Assembly (NCBI RefSeq): GCF_003609635.1
Contig: NZ_MCIA01000006.1
Coordinates: 145,796-209,795 of the forward strand
Direction: 5' to 3'
Source: Lacrimispora algidixylanolytica
GTDB lineage: Bacteria; Bacillota; Clostridia; Lachnospirales; Lachnospiraceae
DNA length: 64,000 nucleotides
In this document: positions 8,967 through 17,631 of the stretch, piece after piece
How positions within the stretch are numbered: position 1 is the first letter of the stretch
Layout of the letters: every line of letters starts with the position of its first letter
The notes under the pieces: model-generated
What the model was told of the DNA's origin: nothing
Database searches by the model: none
Seen by the model: the letters and a program-made list of their open reading frames with translations, nothing else
Position numbers and translations under genes: made by a program

Positions 8967-9755
8967 TTGTTGAATCAGTTTTCAAGAACCCAGCTTCTCC
9001 TTGGCGAAGAGGCCATGGGTCAATTGATGGAAGCAAAAGTTGCTGTTTTTGGTATTGGAGGAGTTGGCGGATACGTGGTGGAAGCGCTGGTAAGAAGCGG
9101 AGTCCGTTCCTTTGTCCTGATAGATGATGATAAGGTGTGCCTTACAAATATTAACAGACAAATTATCGCAACAAGAAAAACAGTAGGTAAATATAAAGTT
9201 GAGGTTATGAGAGATCGAATTTTGGAGATCAATCCAGATGCTCAGGTGGAGTTGCGTCAATGTTTTTATCTTCCGGAGAATGCGGATGATTTTGATTTTA
9301 CAGAATACGATTATGTTGTAGATGCAGTCGATACGGTTACCGCAAAGCTTGATTTGATCATGAGATCCAAAGAAGCAGGAGTACCAATTATCAGTTGCAT
9401 GGGTGCAGGCAATAAGCTTGACCCAACCAAATTTGAGGTGGCAGACATATTCAAAACGACCATGTGTCCTCTGGCAAAGGTTATGAGAAGAGAATTGAAA
9501 AAAAGAGGGGTCAAAAAGTTAAAGGTGGTTTATTCCAAAGAAAAACCAACCAGACCCATCGAAGATATGTCCATTAGCTGTAGGACAAACTGTATCTGTC
9601 CTCCTGGCGCAAAACATAAGTGTACGGAACGTAGAGATATACCAGGAAGCGTTTCCTTTGTTCCTTCTGTAGCAGGACTTATTATTGCAGGGGAAGTCAT
9701 TAAAGATTTGGCGAAAATGGGTAAAGATTCAGTTAGGAGGAATTCAAATGCCTGA
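8967..9755 (+). CDS. tcdA: TcdA-like E1/ThiF family protein (tRNA threonylcarbamoyladenosine dehydratase)
   Basis: A 262-residue ThiF/MoeB-fold adenylating enzyme resembling TcdA (CsdL), which cyclises t6A37 in ANN-decoding tRNAs to ct6A using ATP. Visible are the Rossmann nucleotide loop VFGIGGVGGYVVEAL at about residues 28-42, the acidic IDDDKVCLTNINRQ, and the conserved DAVDT. The C-terminal part carries several cysteines (SCRTNCICPPGAKHKC). There is no ATG; translation must begin at TTG 8967 or the adjacent TTG 8970, with AGAGGT upstream. Its end overlaps the next gene by 8 nt, so the two tRNA-modification enzymes are probably co-translated. Confidence 0.85.
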   Translation: MLNQFSRTQLLLGEEAMGQLMEAKVAVFGIGGVGGYVVEALVRSGVRSFVLIDDDKVCLTNINRQIIATRKTVGKYKVEVMRDRILEINPDAQVELRQCFYLPENADDFDFTEYDYVVDAVDTVTAKLDLIMRSKEAGVPIISCMGAGNKLDPTKFEVADIFKTTMCPLAKVMRRELKKRGVKKLKVVYSKEKPTRPIEDMSISCRTNCICPPGAKHKCTERRDIPGSVSFVPSVAGLIIAGEVIKDLAKMGKDSVRRNSNA

Positions 9756-10905
9756 TAGAAGCCTGTCACTGGACCAAATGAGACAACTAAAGGAACAGGA
9801 ATGCCTGCTTATTGATGTTAGGGATCAGACCGCATATAACCATGGCTATATTCCAAATGCAATCAATGTTGAGATTGATAAAATCTTGAACGGGGAGTAT
9901 GTCCCACCCGCAGATAAAAAGGTGATTTTATATTGCTTAAAAGGAATTATCAGTGTGGAGGCCGCAGAATACTTAACTGAAAAAGGGTTTGAGGCGTACA
10001 ACTTAGAGGGCGGTTACGGAAACTGGCTTATAAGCTCCATGGAAAAAGAAAAAGAGATGGACGGAGCGATTCGTCTGGAAGAAATAGAAAAAAGCCTTCG
10101 TAAAAAGTTTCATAAGGATATTTTCAGCCGTTTTGCGAAAGCAATCAATGAATATAAGCTGGTAAAAGAAAACGATAAGATTGCAGTGTGTATTTCCGGT
10201 GGTAAGGATTCCATGATCATGGCGAAGTTATTTCAGGAATTAAGACGTCATAACAAATTTCCTTTTGAGCTTGTTTTCCTTGTTATGGATCCTGGATATA
10301 ATGGGATGAACCGGGATGTCATTGAGAATAATGCAAAACTTCTTAATATTCCTGTCACTGTATTTGAGACTCAGATCTTTGATGCTGTTTATGATGTGGA
10401 GAAATCACCTTGTTATCTTTGCGCCAGAATGAGAAGAGGATACTTATACAGCAAGGCAAAAGAGCTAGGCTGTAATAAGATAGCACTGGGCCATCATTAC
10501 GATGACGTAATTGAGACTATACTCATGGGAATGATGTACGGCGGCCAGGTTCAGACGATGATGCCAAAGCTTCATAGCACCAATTTTGAAGGAATGGAAC
10601 TGATTCGTCCTATGTACCTTATCCGTGAGGATGACATTAAGGCATGGAGAGATTATAACGGTCTTCATTTTATTCAGTGTGCCTGCCGGTTTACTGATAC
10701 CTGTACCACATGTCGGACAGATGGCAATACTGGTTCTAAGAGAGTCGAGATCAAGGACTTAATTAAAGAACTTAAAAAAGTGAACCCTTACATTGAGGGC
10801 AATATTTTTAAAAGTGTAGAAAATGTAAATTTAAATACCATAGTTGCGTATAAAGAGAATGGAACCGTCCATCATTTCCTTGATGATTATGATTTGGATC
10901 GATAA
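9748..10905 (+). CDS. Rhodanese domain fused to TtcA-like PP-loop tRNA thiolation ATPase
   Basis: A 385-residue two-domain protein. Residues about 1-95 are a rhodanese domain whose active-site loop is YCLKGIIS, with the catalytic Cys that carries persulfide sulfur. Residues about 110-385 are an ATP-pyrophosphatase of the TtcA/TilS type with the PP-loop SGGKDSM and Cys pairs PCYLC and CTTC, matching the iron-sulfur/sulfur-transfer cysteines of TtcA, which makes 2-thiocytidine in tRNA. The frame opens earlier, but ATG 9748 has TAGGAGG in front. The fusion suggests that the rhodanese hands sulfur directly to the thiolase. It overlaps the TcdA-like gene, giving a compact tRNA-modification operon. 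Confidence 0.83.
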   Translation: MPDRSLSLDQMRQLKEQECLLIDVRDQTAYNHGYIPNAINVEIDKILNGEYVPPADKKVILYCLKGIISVEAAEYLTEKGFEAYNLEGGYGNWLISSMEKEKEMDGAIRLEEIEKSLRKKFHKDIFSRFAKAINEYKLVKENDKIAVCISGGKDSMIMAKLFQELRRHNKFPFELVFLVMDPGYNGMNRDVIENNAKLLNIPVTVFETQIFDAVYDVEKSPCYLCARMRRGYLYSKAKELGCNKIALGHHYDDVIETILMGMMYGGQVQTMMPKLHSTNFEGMELIRPMYLIREDDIKAWRDYNGLHFIQCACRFTDTCTTCRTDGNTGSKRVEIKDLIKELKKVNPYIEGNIFKSVENVNLNTIVAYKENGTVHHFLDDYDLDR

Positions 10906-10982
10906 ATTTGACCTTATTTTAAAATCATACTTGAAATACATACTAACCTTGTGGTAAATTATGATTAAGGAGGTTATATCTT

Positions 10983-11414
10983 ATGAAAATTTCAACGAAA
11001 GGCCGGTATGCGGTCAGACTTATGATAGACCTTGCAGAGCATAACAATGGAGAATTTGTAACATTAATGGATATTGCTGAACGGCAGGAGATCTCAGAGA
11101 AATATTTAGAATCTATCGTTTCCATACTCAGCAAGAACGGTCTTCTTATTTCCTTAAGAGGAAAAGGTGGCGGTTATAAACTTGCGAAAGATCCGGACTA
11201 TTACACCGTAGGCAGCATTTTAAGGCTGACCGAAGGTTCCCTTGCTCCTGTTTCTTGTATGGAAGGGGATACGAATAGCTGCAACCGAGCTTCCCATTGT
11301 CAGACCCTTGAGATGTGGGAAGGTTTAAACAAGCTGATTAATGATTACTTTAATGGAATCACCATTGCGGACCTTGTTCGTAAAAGTGATTACAGCGACA
11401 ATTACATCATATAG
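10983..11414 (+). CDS. Rrf2 family transcriptional regulator (IscR/CymR-like)
   Basis: A 143-residue winged-helix regulator starting with the family hallmark MKISTKGRYAVRLMIDLA, and containing the recognition helix ISEKYLESIVSILSKNGL and wing RGKGGGYKLAK. Three cysteines (SCMEGDTNSCNRASHC, spaced C-x7-C-x5-C) sit where IscR-type proteins hold a [2Fe-2S] cluster, so iron-sulfur or redox sensing is likely. In Firmicutes such proteins govern iron-sulfur biogenesis (IscR) or cysteine metabolism (CymR). The cysteine synthase gene lies 1.2 kb downstream, making sulfur control plausible. It has its own ribosome site (AAGGAGG) and a strong terminator. Confidence 0.87.
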   Translation: MKISTKGRYAVRLMIDLAEHNNGEFVTLMDIAERQEISEKYLESIVSILSKNGLLISLRGKGGGYKLAKDPDYYTVGSILRLTEGSLAPVSCMEGDTNSCNRASHCQTLEMWEGLNKLINDYFNGITIADLVRKSDYSDNYII

Positions 11415-11423
11415 GCGTTGGGC

Positions 11424-11473
11424 AAAAAAGAGCAAAGAGTCAGATGACTAGATCTGATTCTTTGCTCTTTTTA
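11424..11473 (+). terminator. Rho-independent terminator after the Rrf2 regulator
   Basis: A nearly perfect long stem: AAAAAGAGCAAAGAGTCAGA pairs with its downstream partner at about 11451-11472 across a short loop. It is A/T-flanked on both sides, so it may act in both directions. Confidence 0.88.
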
Positions 11474-11679
11474 CGTGTTTATCCGGAGAAAACCATATGA
11501 TTTCCCTTTGAAATTGCCAAAACTCTGTATTAATACGCCTTTTTACCATTAATTTAGAAGATTTTTACTTAACAGGAAAATCCCAATTCTTTCCACTGGT
11601 AAAATGGTAAATTCAGTGCTATCATTTAAAAGTAACAGAAACGTAACACAAATGTAATAATTCAAAGGAGGCAAATGAA

Positions 11680-12411
11680 TTGAGAAAATTAACAGCACTT
11701 GGATTAATGGCACTGACTTTAACAAGCATGCTCCCATTAACAGCAAACGCAGCAGTGAGGTGTAATGTCCCCTCCTTCTCCGGAAGAAATGTGATTTCGA
11801 TCAATGGATATGGCAATTCCGATGATTTAAAAGCAAAATTACAGCAGATGGGATATAATTGCGATAATATCAATTTCAACGATATTAACAAATATTTTAA
11901 TAACTGCCAGAATTCAGGGAATGGTACAACAACACCAACAACACCAACAACACCAGCCCCAACCACACCAACAACCCCAGCACCAACAACACCAACAACC
12001 CCAGCTCCAACAACACCAACCACACCAACAACCAACAAGACTTTCACTCAGCAGGTTGTTGATCTGGTAAATGCAGAAAGAGCAAAAGAAGGTCTTTCCC
12101 CTCTTACCATAGATCCAAGTGTCGAGAAGGCAGCTAACGTAAGAGCCAATGAAATTCAGTCTAACTTTGATCACACCCGTCCAAACGGAAGTTCTTTCTC
12201 TAGCGCATTAAAAGAGCAGGGCGTAAATTACCGTGGCGCTGGCGAGAACATCGCTTGGGGACAGAGAACTCCTCAGGAAGTTATGACCGCTTGGATGAAC
12301 AGTCCTGGACATCGTGCAAACATAATGAATAAGAGCTACACTCATATCGGTGTAGGCAATTTACAAAACGGAAGCGGTACACAGTACTGGGTACAGCTGT
12401 TTACATATTAA
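11680..12411 (+). CDS. Secreted CAP/SCP domain protein (YkwD-like) with Pro-Thr linker
   Basis: A 243-residue exported protein. The Sec signal peptide covers residues 1-24 (cut after ANA); a short N-terminal segment with three cysteines follows, then a Pro/Thr repeat linker at about 83-119 and a CAP domain at 123-243. CAP hallmarks include VDLVNAERAKEGL, FDHTRPNG, GENIAWG, AWMNSPGHRANIMN and the terminal YWVQLF. Translation starts at TTG 11680, with AAAGGAGG 8 nt upstream; the nearby ATG at 11675 is out of frame and stops at once. The function of bacterial CAP proteins is poorly known (cell-wall association, possible enzymatic role). It is monocistronic. Confidence 0.88.
   Translation: MRKLTALGLMALTLTSMLPLTANAAVRCNVPSFSGRNVISINGYGNSDDLKAKLQQMGYNCDNINFNDINKYFNNCQNSGNGTTTPTTPTTPAPTTPTTPAPTTPTTPAPTTPTTPTTNKTFTQQVVDLVNAERAKEGLSPLTIDPSVEKAANVRANEIQSNFDHTRPNGSSFSSALKEQGVNYRGAGENIAWGQRTPQEVMTAWMNSPGHRANIMNKSYTHIGVGNLQNGSGTQYWVQLFTY
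11932..12033 (+). repeat. In-gene Pro-Thr tandem repeat
   Basis: About 100 nt of CCAACAACA-type tandem repeat within the CAP protein gene encode TPTTPAPTTP units. It is a linker, and is prone to slippage or length change between strains. Confidence 0.85.
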
Positions 12412-12454
12412 TCGTTATATTTAAACAAATCTTTTCAAAGCTTTTAACAATCAT

Positions 12455-12500
12455 AATCCTGGAATCTTCTGTGCAAAAGCAGATCTTCCGGGATTTTTTG
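12455..12500 (+). terminator. Terminator after the CAP protein gene
   Basis: Imperfect hairpin AATCCTGGAA...TTCCGGGATT with an internal CTTCTG/CAGA pairing, followed by TTTTTTG. Confidence 0.7.
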
Positions 12501-12535
12501 TTGTATCTTGTCTCCTAGAAGTGCATATAAACCCA

Positions 12536-12567
12536 TTGACAAAGTATGTTTTAAAAAGTACTATAAT
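12536..12567 (+). promoter_or_regulatory. Promoter of cysteine synthase
   Basis: TTGACA at 12536-12541, then a 17-nt spacer to TACTAT (12559-12564), with an alternative TATAAT at 12562-12567. AGTACT occurs at 12557-12562 and again at 12571-12576, overlapping the -10 region, and could be part of an operator. Confidence 0.65.
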
Positions 12568-12614
12568 AGTAGTACTAGTAATCAATATTTAGTCATGTAA
12601 AGGAGATAAACATT

Positions 12615-13547
12615 ATGAGCAAAATATATACTTCAGCGGATCAACTTATTGGAAGAACTCCGCTTCTTGAATTATCTAATATAGAGAAAGAATTGGGATT
12701 AAAGGCAAGGATATTAGGAAAGCTTGAATACTTTAATCCGGCAGGTTCCGTAAAGGACAGAATTGCAAAGGCAATGATTGATGATGCGGAAGCAGCCGGA
12801 ATCTTAACAGCGGATTCTGTAATTATTGAGCCAACTTCTGGGAATACTGGTATAGGACTATCTTCAGTGGCAGCCGCCAGAGGTTATCGAGTTATGATTG
12901 TTATGCCGGAAACCATGTCTTTGGAGCGCCGTACCCTTATGAAAGCCTACGGGGCAGAACTAGTTTTAACAGAAGGAGCCAAAGGAATGAAGGGGGCAAT
13001 AGCAAAAGCAGAAGAGTTGTCTAAAGAAATTCCCAACAGTTTTATTCCCAGTCAGTTTAACAACATGTCAAATCCCAAGGTCCATAGAGAGACCACAGGT
13101 CCTGAGATCTACGAAGATACGGATGGAAATGTGGATATCTTTGTGGCTGGTGTAGGTACAGGAGGCACAATCACAGGTGTGGGAGAGTATCTAAAATCGA
13201 AGAATCCGGCTGTTAAAATTATTGCGGTTGAGCCGGCGGCCTCCCCTGTGTTATCAACCGGAAATGCTGGACCACATAAGATTCAGGGAATTGGTGCTGG
13301 TTTCATACCAGATGTGTTAAATACAAAGATTTACGATGAGGTGATACCAGTTTATGATGCAGATGCGTTTGAAATCGGCAAAAAAATCGGGAAGATGGAA
13401 GGGGTTTTAGTAGGGATCTCTTCTGGTGCCGCAGTTTGGGCAGGGATTCAACTGGCACAGCGACCAGAGAATGAGGGGAAAACGATTGTAGTGCTTCTTC
13501 CAGATACGGGAGACCGTTATTTATCAACAAGTATGTTTACAGACTGA
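12615..13547 (+). CDS. cysK: Cysteine synthase A (O-acetylserine sulfhydrylase)
   Basis: A 310-residue PLP enzyme making L-cysteine from O-acetylserine and sulfide. The PLP lysine is in the motif [14 protein letters not shown] (about residues 35-48), the substrate loop is TSGNTGIGL, and the phosphate-binding glycine loop is [15 protein letters not shown]. The C-terminal [12 protein letters not shown] is the standard CysK ending. It has an AAAGGAG ribosome site and its own TTGACA promoter. It is preceded at a distance by an Rrf2 regulator of the type that controls cysteine synthesis in Firmicutes. No leader peptide or T-box is seen in front of it, unlike the sulfur operons elsewhere in this window. 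Confidence 0.95.
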   Translation: MSKIYTSADQLIGRTPLLELSNIEKELGLKARILGKLEYFNPAGSVKDRIAKAMIDDAEAAGILTADSVIIEPTSGNTGIGLSSVAAARGYRVMIVMPETMSLERRTLMKAYGAELVLTEGAKGMKGAIAKAEELSKEIPNSFIPSQFNNMSNPKVHRETTGPEIYEDTDGNVDIFVAGVGTGGTITGVGEYLKSKNPAVKIIAVEPAASPVLSTGNAGPHKIQGIGAGFIPDVLNTKIYDEVIPVYDADAFEIGKKIGKMEGVLVGISSGAAVWAGIQLAQRPENEGKTIVVLLPDTGDRYLSTSMFTD

Positions 13548-13588
13548 TTTTTTCAACCATATTATGGGGGTACGATCAGGTATGATAC

Positions 13589-13618
13589 TTGACAGCAAAT
13601 CAAAGAATTAATTATAAT
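13589..13618 (+). promoter_or_regulatory. Promoter of the FMN reductase gene
   Basis: TTGACA (13589-13594), 18-nt spacer, TATAAT (13613-13618). It leaves an untranslated leader of about 110 nt. Confidence 0.75.
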
Positions 13619-13737
13619 AGGATTAACTCCTTTGGGAGAGGTAATAATTGCCAATTGAAGCTAAGTGGAAAGAACTTTTTCCACTGGGGCGATTGGCTAA
13701 AATATAATAAAATAAATTTTAGATAGGAGATGTTATT
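13619..13737 (+). other. Structured 5' leader of unknown function
   Basis: Three pairings can be drawn. A small hairpin is CTCC-TTTG-GGAG. A nested stem has outer arms GCCAAT and ATTGGC and an inner hairpin AGTGGAAA-GAAC-TTTTTCCACT. No terminator precedes the gene, so any control would act on translation. I do not recognise a known riboswitch class. Confidence 0.4.
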
Positions 13738-14301
13738 ATGAGTACAAAAAAAATTGGTGTTATTGTAGGAAGCCTAAGAAGAGAATCTTTTTCCCTTGCA
13801 GTTGCGAAAGCAGCCGTTTCGGTAGCTCCAAAAGAACTTTCACTTGAATTCATTGAGATTGCTGATTTACCAATGTTTAACCAGGATTTTGATGATGATG
13901 GAAAAACCCCAGAGTCTTGGGTGAAATTCAGAAACAAAGTAAAAGAATTTGATGGATTTATTTTTGTAACTCCTGAATATAACCGCTCTATACCGGCAGT
14001 ACTTAAGAATGCCATTGATATAGCCTCAAGACCTTACGGAAGCAATGCATGGGACGGAAAAGCAGGTGGAATCATCAGTGTTACTCCAGGTGGACTTGGA
14101 GCGTTTGGTGCCAACCATCATCTGCGTCAGCCAATGACCTTTTTAAACGTATTTATGTTACAACAGCCAGAAGCTTATATCAGCAATGTAGCAGATCAGC
14201 TTAATGAAAAAGGCGAATTTGCAGATGAAAATAGCCTGGGTTATTTAAAGAATTATATGGAAGCATTTTCAAACTGGGTAAATAAAGTATCTGCTTCCTA
14301 A
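13738..14301 (+). CDS. NADPH-dependent FMN reductase family protein
   Basis: A 187-residue flavodoxin-fold reductase. The N-terminal phosphate-binding loop reads IGVIVGSLRRESFSLAVAKA; the flavin-contacting stretch is VTPEYNRSIPAVLKNAID and the glycine-rich loop is SVTPGGLGAFGANHHLR. These proteins reduce FMN or quinones/azo compounds with NAD(P)H in the cytoplasm. AGGAG lies upstream of the ATG. It is preceded by a promoter and a folded leader, and followed 30 nt later by a pirin gene that may be co-transcribed. The physiological acceptor is unknown. Confidence 0.9.
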   Translation: MSTKKIGVIVGSLRRESFSLAVAKAAVSVAPKELSLEFIEIADLPMFNQDFDDDGKTPESWVKFRNKVKEFDGFIFVTPEYNRSIPAVLKNAIDIASRPYGSNAWDGKAGGIISVTPGGLGAFGANHHLRQPMTFLNVFMLQQPEAYISNVADQLNEKGEFADENSLGYLKNYMEAFSNWVNKVSAS

Positions 14302-14331
14302 TTAAAATAAATAATAAAAGGAGGAAAGAAG

Positions 14332-15168
14332 TTGAGCAATCGAAGGATAGCAAAGCAGATTCGTGGCCAAAGAGCCGTTGACGGCGCGGGCGTTCATATG
14401 GTTCGTGTGCTTGGATATCACGATGTGAAGGAATTCGATCCATTTTTAATGATGGACTCCTTTGATTCTACGAACCCGGCTGATTATGTGGCAGGCTTCC
14501 CTATGCATCCTCATAGAGGAATCGAAACGGTTACTTATTTGATCTCCGGTCAGATTGATCATAAAGACAGTCTGGGTAACAAAGGGACCATAAATTCCGG
14601 GGAATGTCAGTGGATGACAGCCGGTAGTGGAATTCTTCACGAAGAGATGCCAAAGCCATCAGAAAGAATGCTAGGCCTGCAATTATGGCTGAATCTTCCC
14701 AGGGAAGAAAAGATGGCAGATCCTCAGTATCTTCCTATTACAAAGGATATGATCCCTAGAGTTCAAAGTGGGAATGCCAGAGTGGGAGTTTTATCAGGAA
14801 GTTATGAAGATGCCAAGGGAGTAACTCCAAAGCATATTCCTGTTACCATTTATGATGTTGAACTGCCAAAAGAACAGGAAATAACCATTCCTACAAAAGC
14901 AGAAGAAACGGTATACATCTTTTTAATAGAAGGAGATGGCGTAGTAGATCATCAGGACATACCTGAAAAAACAGCCATTCTTTTTGGAGAAGGTGATGAA
15001 ATCACCGTTCGTGCAGCTGCGAATAAGGATCTTCGGTTCCTTTACTTTTCCGGAAAGCCATTGCATGAGCCTATCGCCTGGGGCGGCCCAATAGCCATGA
15101 ACACTCAGGAGGAATTAGACCTGGCATTTGATGAACTTCGAAGAGGCACATTTATTAAACATAAATAA
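14332..15168 (+). CDS. Pirin family protein
   Basis: A 278-residue bicupin protein of the pirin/YhhW family. The metal-binding cupin motif is visible as FPMHPHRGIETVTYLISG followed by a downstream HEE in SGILHEEMP, supplying the His/His/His/Glu ligands. Some relatives have quercetin dioxygenase activity; others act as redox cofactors of regulators. Translation starts at TTG 14332, with AAAGGAGG upstream and no usable ATG. It follows the FMN reductase by 30 nt, suggesting one operon related to redox stress. A strong terminator follows. Confidence 0.9.
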   Translation: MSNRRIAKQIRGQRAVDGAGVHMVRVLGYHDVKEFDPFLMMDSFDSTNPADYVAGFPMHPHRGIETVTYLISGQIDHKDSLGNKGTINSGECQWMTAGSGILHEEMPKPSERMLGLQLWLNLPREEKMADPQYLPITKDMIPRVQSGNARVGVLSGSYEDAKGVTPKHIPVTIYDVELPKEQEITIPTKAEETVYIFLIEGDGVVDHQDIPEKTAILFGEGDEITVRAAANKDLRFLYFSGKPLHEPIAWGGPIAMNTQEELDLAFDELRRGTFIKHK

Positions 15169-15190
15169 CCAATTTGGTTTACTAAAACAT

Positions 15191-15230
15191 TGATCCGCAG
15201 TTTCTCATGGAAGCTGCGGATCAAATCTTT
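15191..15230 (+). terminator. Terminator after the pirin gene
   Basis: TGATCCGCAG (15191-15200) pairs perfectly with CTGCGGATCA (15213-15222), with TTTC/GAA extending it inward, followed by an AATCTTTTC tail. Confidence 0.87.
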
Positions 15231-15307
15231 TCTATATTATTCTTTTTATCTTATAAATAACCATCGTTTTCCCCGAAAATATTGATAATAAAATTCAGAA
15301 TAGATGA

Positions 15308-15336
15308 TTGACTTGTAATATCTCAAGTGCTATGCT
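15308..15336 (+). promoter_or_regulatory. Promoter of the first chemoreceptor
   Basis: TTGACT (15308-15313), 17-nt spacer, TATGCT (15331-15336). It gives a leader of roughly 100 nt before the chosen GTG start. Confidence 0.5.
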
Positions 15337-15444
15337 TAAATCGATTACCCATAAGTGGAGTATAGCTGAAAGCCTCTGACTAAAATCTCAAAAGCCGGTT
15401 CCTTCCTGATTATGCTTCATTTAGAAAAAATGGAGGATACAAAA

Positions 15445-17547
15445 GTGGAAAAAGATTCAACAAAAGAATTATCCCAAAGCCTTAAAGGCAGAGGAAAGGC
15501 AGGCAGGAATCAAAAATCAATTAAAAAGAATCTACTAAGAGGCATTATAGGATTGGCAGTTGTCATTTCCGTTTTTTTTGGAATTGCAAATGCCATTGTT
15601 TTATATAGTGATTCGAACAACAACATGAAGACACGGTTGACTGAAAACCGCAACGCTTATTGTTTGGCGATACAAAACGCCATCGATGTTTATCGGGTTC
15701 AGGTTGAATCCTTTGCAGCAAACGAATTTATTACTGACACATCAAGACCTATAATAGGAAGAAAGCAAGTCATGGCTGAATTGGCGGAGAAAAATGGCTT
15801 TCTTGAAGTGGCAGTGACAGACGCTGACGGAAAGGCAACAAACGGCGCTGATGTCAGCGAACGCGAATATTTTAAGCAGGCAATGGCAGGGAATACTTAT
15901 TTATCCTCTACTCTTGTGAGTACGGTTGACGGCAAGGTAATTATGATTATTTCTGCACCCATCGCTAGAGGAAGTCAAAAGGGCATTGTTTATGCGAAGC
16001 TAGATTGCAATACCTTTAGTAAGATGATTGATGATGTTTCCATAGGTAAATCTGGTTATGGTTTTGTCGTTGACAAAGAAGGAAAGTATTTGGCTCATCC
16101 CGATACCAGTATCGTGTCAAATCAAGTGAATTACATAGAAAAATCAAAGGAAGACCCAGCTTATACCAAATTAGCTGGTCTGATTAAGAAGATGACCTCA
16201 GGAAACCAGGGGCTGGATACAGTCGTGCACAATGGATCAAAACAGGTTGTAAGCTACATGAGCATTCCCGGGACAGACGGTTGGTCCATCGCAGTCACTG
16301 CAAAGACCTCTGAGATGTTATCTAGCTTTTATGTATCCATTGGAATCACAGTTTCTCTCTCTCTATTATTTGTCTTACTTTCCATATTCATGGCATTTCG
16401 GATCGCAGGTCCGATTGTCAATCCAGTCATCTCTCTTGTTAAGAGAATAGAAGCTCTTGCTTTAGGCGACCTGCATTCCGAGGTGCCACAGGTTGATTCT
16501 GAAGATGAGGTTGGTAAACTTTCAAGATCCTTTACGACCACCGTGAATAAACTAAACGATTATATACAGGAAATTTCATACATACTAAATAGCTTGGAGC
16601 AGGGGAACTGTAATGTAGAGACTGTTCAAGATTATTCTGGAGACTTCACCCAGATCAGGGAAGCGCTTAATAAGATTATATTTAATTTAAATACAACGTT
16701 TACCAATATAAAAGGTGCCTCCGATCAGGTAGCCAGCGGCGCGGATCAGGTGTCTAGTGCTTCTCAGGCACTGGCTTCCGGAGCCACAGAACAGGCATCT
16801 TCCGTAGAAGAACTGAATGCATCCATAATGGGTGTTTCTCAGCAGGCAGAAGAAAATGTAGTCCATGTACAAAAGGCTACAGAATACGTGGTACAGGCTG
16901 ATACAGGAATTAAAGAGAGCAATGGCCACATGCAAGAGTTAAACGCTGCTATGGGAGAAATCAGCCAGTCTTCTGCAGAGATCTCATCCATTACAAAGGT
17001 CATTGAAGACATCGCGTTTCAGACCAATATTCTTGCACTGAACGCAGCCATTGAAGCGGCAAGAGCAGGAAGTGTTGGAAAAGGATTTGCCGTTGTTGCT
17101 GATGAAGTCCGTAATCTGGCTGCTAGATCATCAGAAGCTGCCAAAAAGACAGCAGAATTAATTGACCGATCCGTAATCACTGTATCAAAGGGAGAGAAGC
17201 TCGCAGGAGAGACGGCTCAGATCTTGGTAGAAGTAGCGGAGAAAGCCAGACTTGCCAACGAGTCCATACAGCGAATTGAAAAGGCTTCCTATGATCAGGC
17301 ACAAGCCATAGACCAGATCAATCAAGGTCTTTTCCAGGTTTCCGCAGTGGTTCAGACCAATGCAGCAACCGCAGAGGAAAGTTCTGCTTCCAGTGAAGAG
17401 CTTGCGGCTCAAGCCCTTATTCTACAGCAGGAAGTGGAGAAATTCACCTTAAAGGACGTTTCAGCATCGTTTCAACAGGTAGAGCAGCAAAACGAAATCT
17501 ATGTAGCTGATGTTCAAAACCATACATTTGATAACGGAAAGTATTAA
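15445..17547 (+). CDS. Methyl-accepting chemotaxis protein (Cache, HAMP, MCP signalling)
   Basis: A 700-residue transmembrane chemoreceptor. Order: basic cytoplasmic N-terminus, first membrane helix near residues 35-55, extracellular double-Cache sensor (about 60-295; includes [20 protein letters not shown]), second membrane helix (about 300-325), HAMP linker, then a signalling domain with the CheA/CheW hairpin tip [20 protein letters not shown]. Cache domains often bind amino or organic acids. The frame opens at ATG 15412 without a ribosome site; GTG 15445 has GGAGG 8 nt upstream, so it is chosen. There is no C-terminal CheR-docking pentapeptide. It is followed by a strong terminator. The ligand is unknown. 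Confidence 0.9.
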   Translation: MEKDSTKELSQSLKGRGKAGRNQKSIKKNLLRGIIGLAVVISVFFGIANAIVLYSDSNNNMKTRLTENRNAYCLAIQNAIDVYRVQVESFAANEFITDTSRPIIGRKQVMAELAEKNGFLEVAVTDADGKATNGADVSEREYFKQAMAGNTYLSSTLVSTVDGKVIMIISAPIARGSQKGIVYAKLDCNTFSKMIDDVSIGKSGYGFVVDKEGKYLAHPDTSIVSNQVNYIEKSKEDPAYTKLAGLIKKMTSGNQGLDTVVHNGSKQVVSYMSIPGTDGWSIAVTAKTSEMLSSFYVSIGITVSLSLLFVLLSIFMAFRIAGPIVNPVISLVKRIEALALGDLHSEVPQVDSEDEVGKLSRSFTTTVNKLNDYIQEISYILNSLEQGNCNVETVQDYSGDFTQIREALNKIIFNLNTTFTNIKGASDQVASGADQVSSASQALASGATEQASSVEELNASIMGVSQQAEENVVHVQKATEYVVQADTGIKESNGHMQELNAAMGEISQSSAEISSITKVIEDIAFQTNILALNAAIEAARAGSVGKGFAVVADEVRNLAARSSEAAKKTAELIDRSVITVSKGEKLAGETAQILVEVAEKARLANESIQRIEKASYDQAQAIDQINQGLFQVSAVVQTNAATAEESSASSEELAAQALILQQEVEKFTLKDVSASFQQVEQQNEIYVADVQNHTFDNGKY

Positions 17548-17575
17548 ACCATATAAAATAAAAGCAGAACAACTT

Positions 17576-17606
17576 AAGGCGGACAAATTTATGTCCGCCT
17601 TATTTG
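17576..17606 (+). terminator. Terminator after the first chemoreceptor
   Basis: AAGGCGGACA (17576-17585) and TGTCCGCCTT (17592-17601) form a perfect 10-bp stem with a 6-nt loop. Confidence 0.87.
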
Positions 17607-17631
17607 CTAAAAATGAATAGGGGGAGAAATA

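Noticed and set aside
11932..12033. CRISPR-like short repeats
   Set aside because: They are in-frame Pro-Thr codon repeats within a CAP protein, without unique spacers.
15343..15411. c-di-GMP-I riboswitch-like words (GCTGAAAGCC, CTAAA, AGCCGGTT) before the first chemoreceptor
   Set aside because: The likely transcription start is at about 15343, leaving too little RNA for the outer helix, and the GAAA-capped P2 helix and full consensus could not be found. An Infernal search would settle it.
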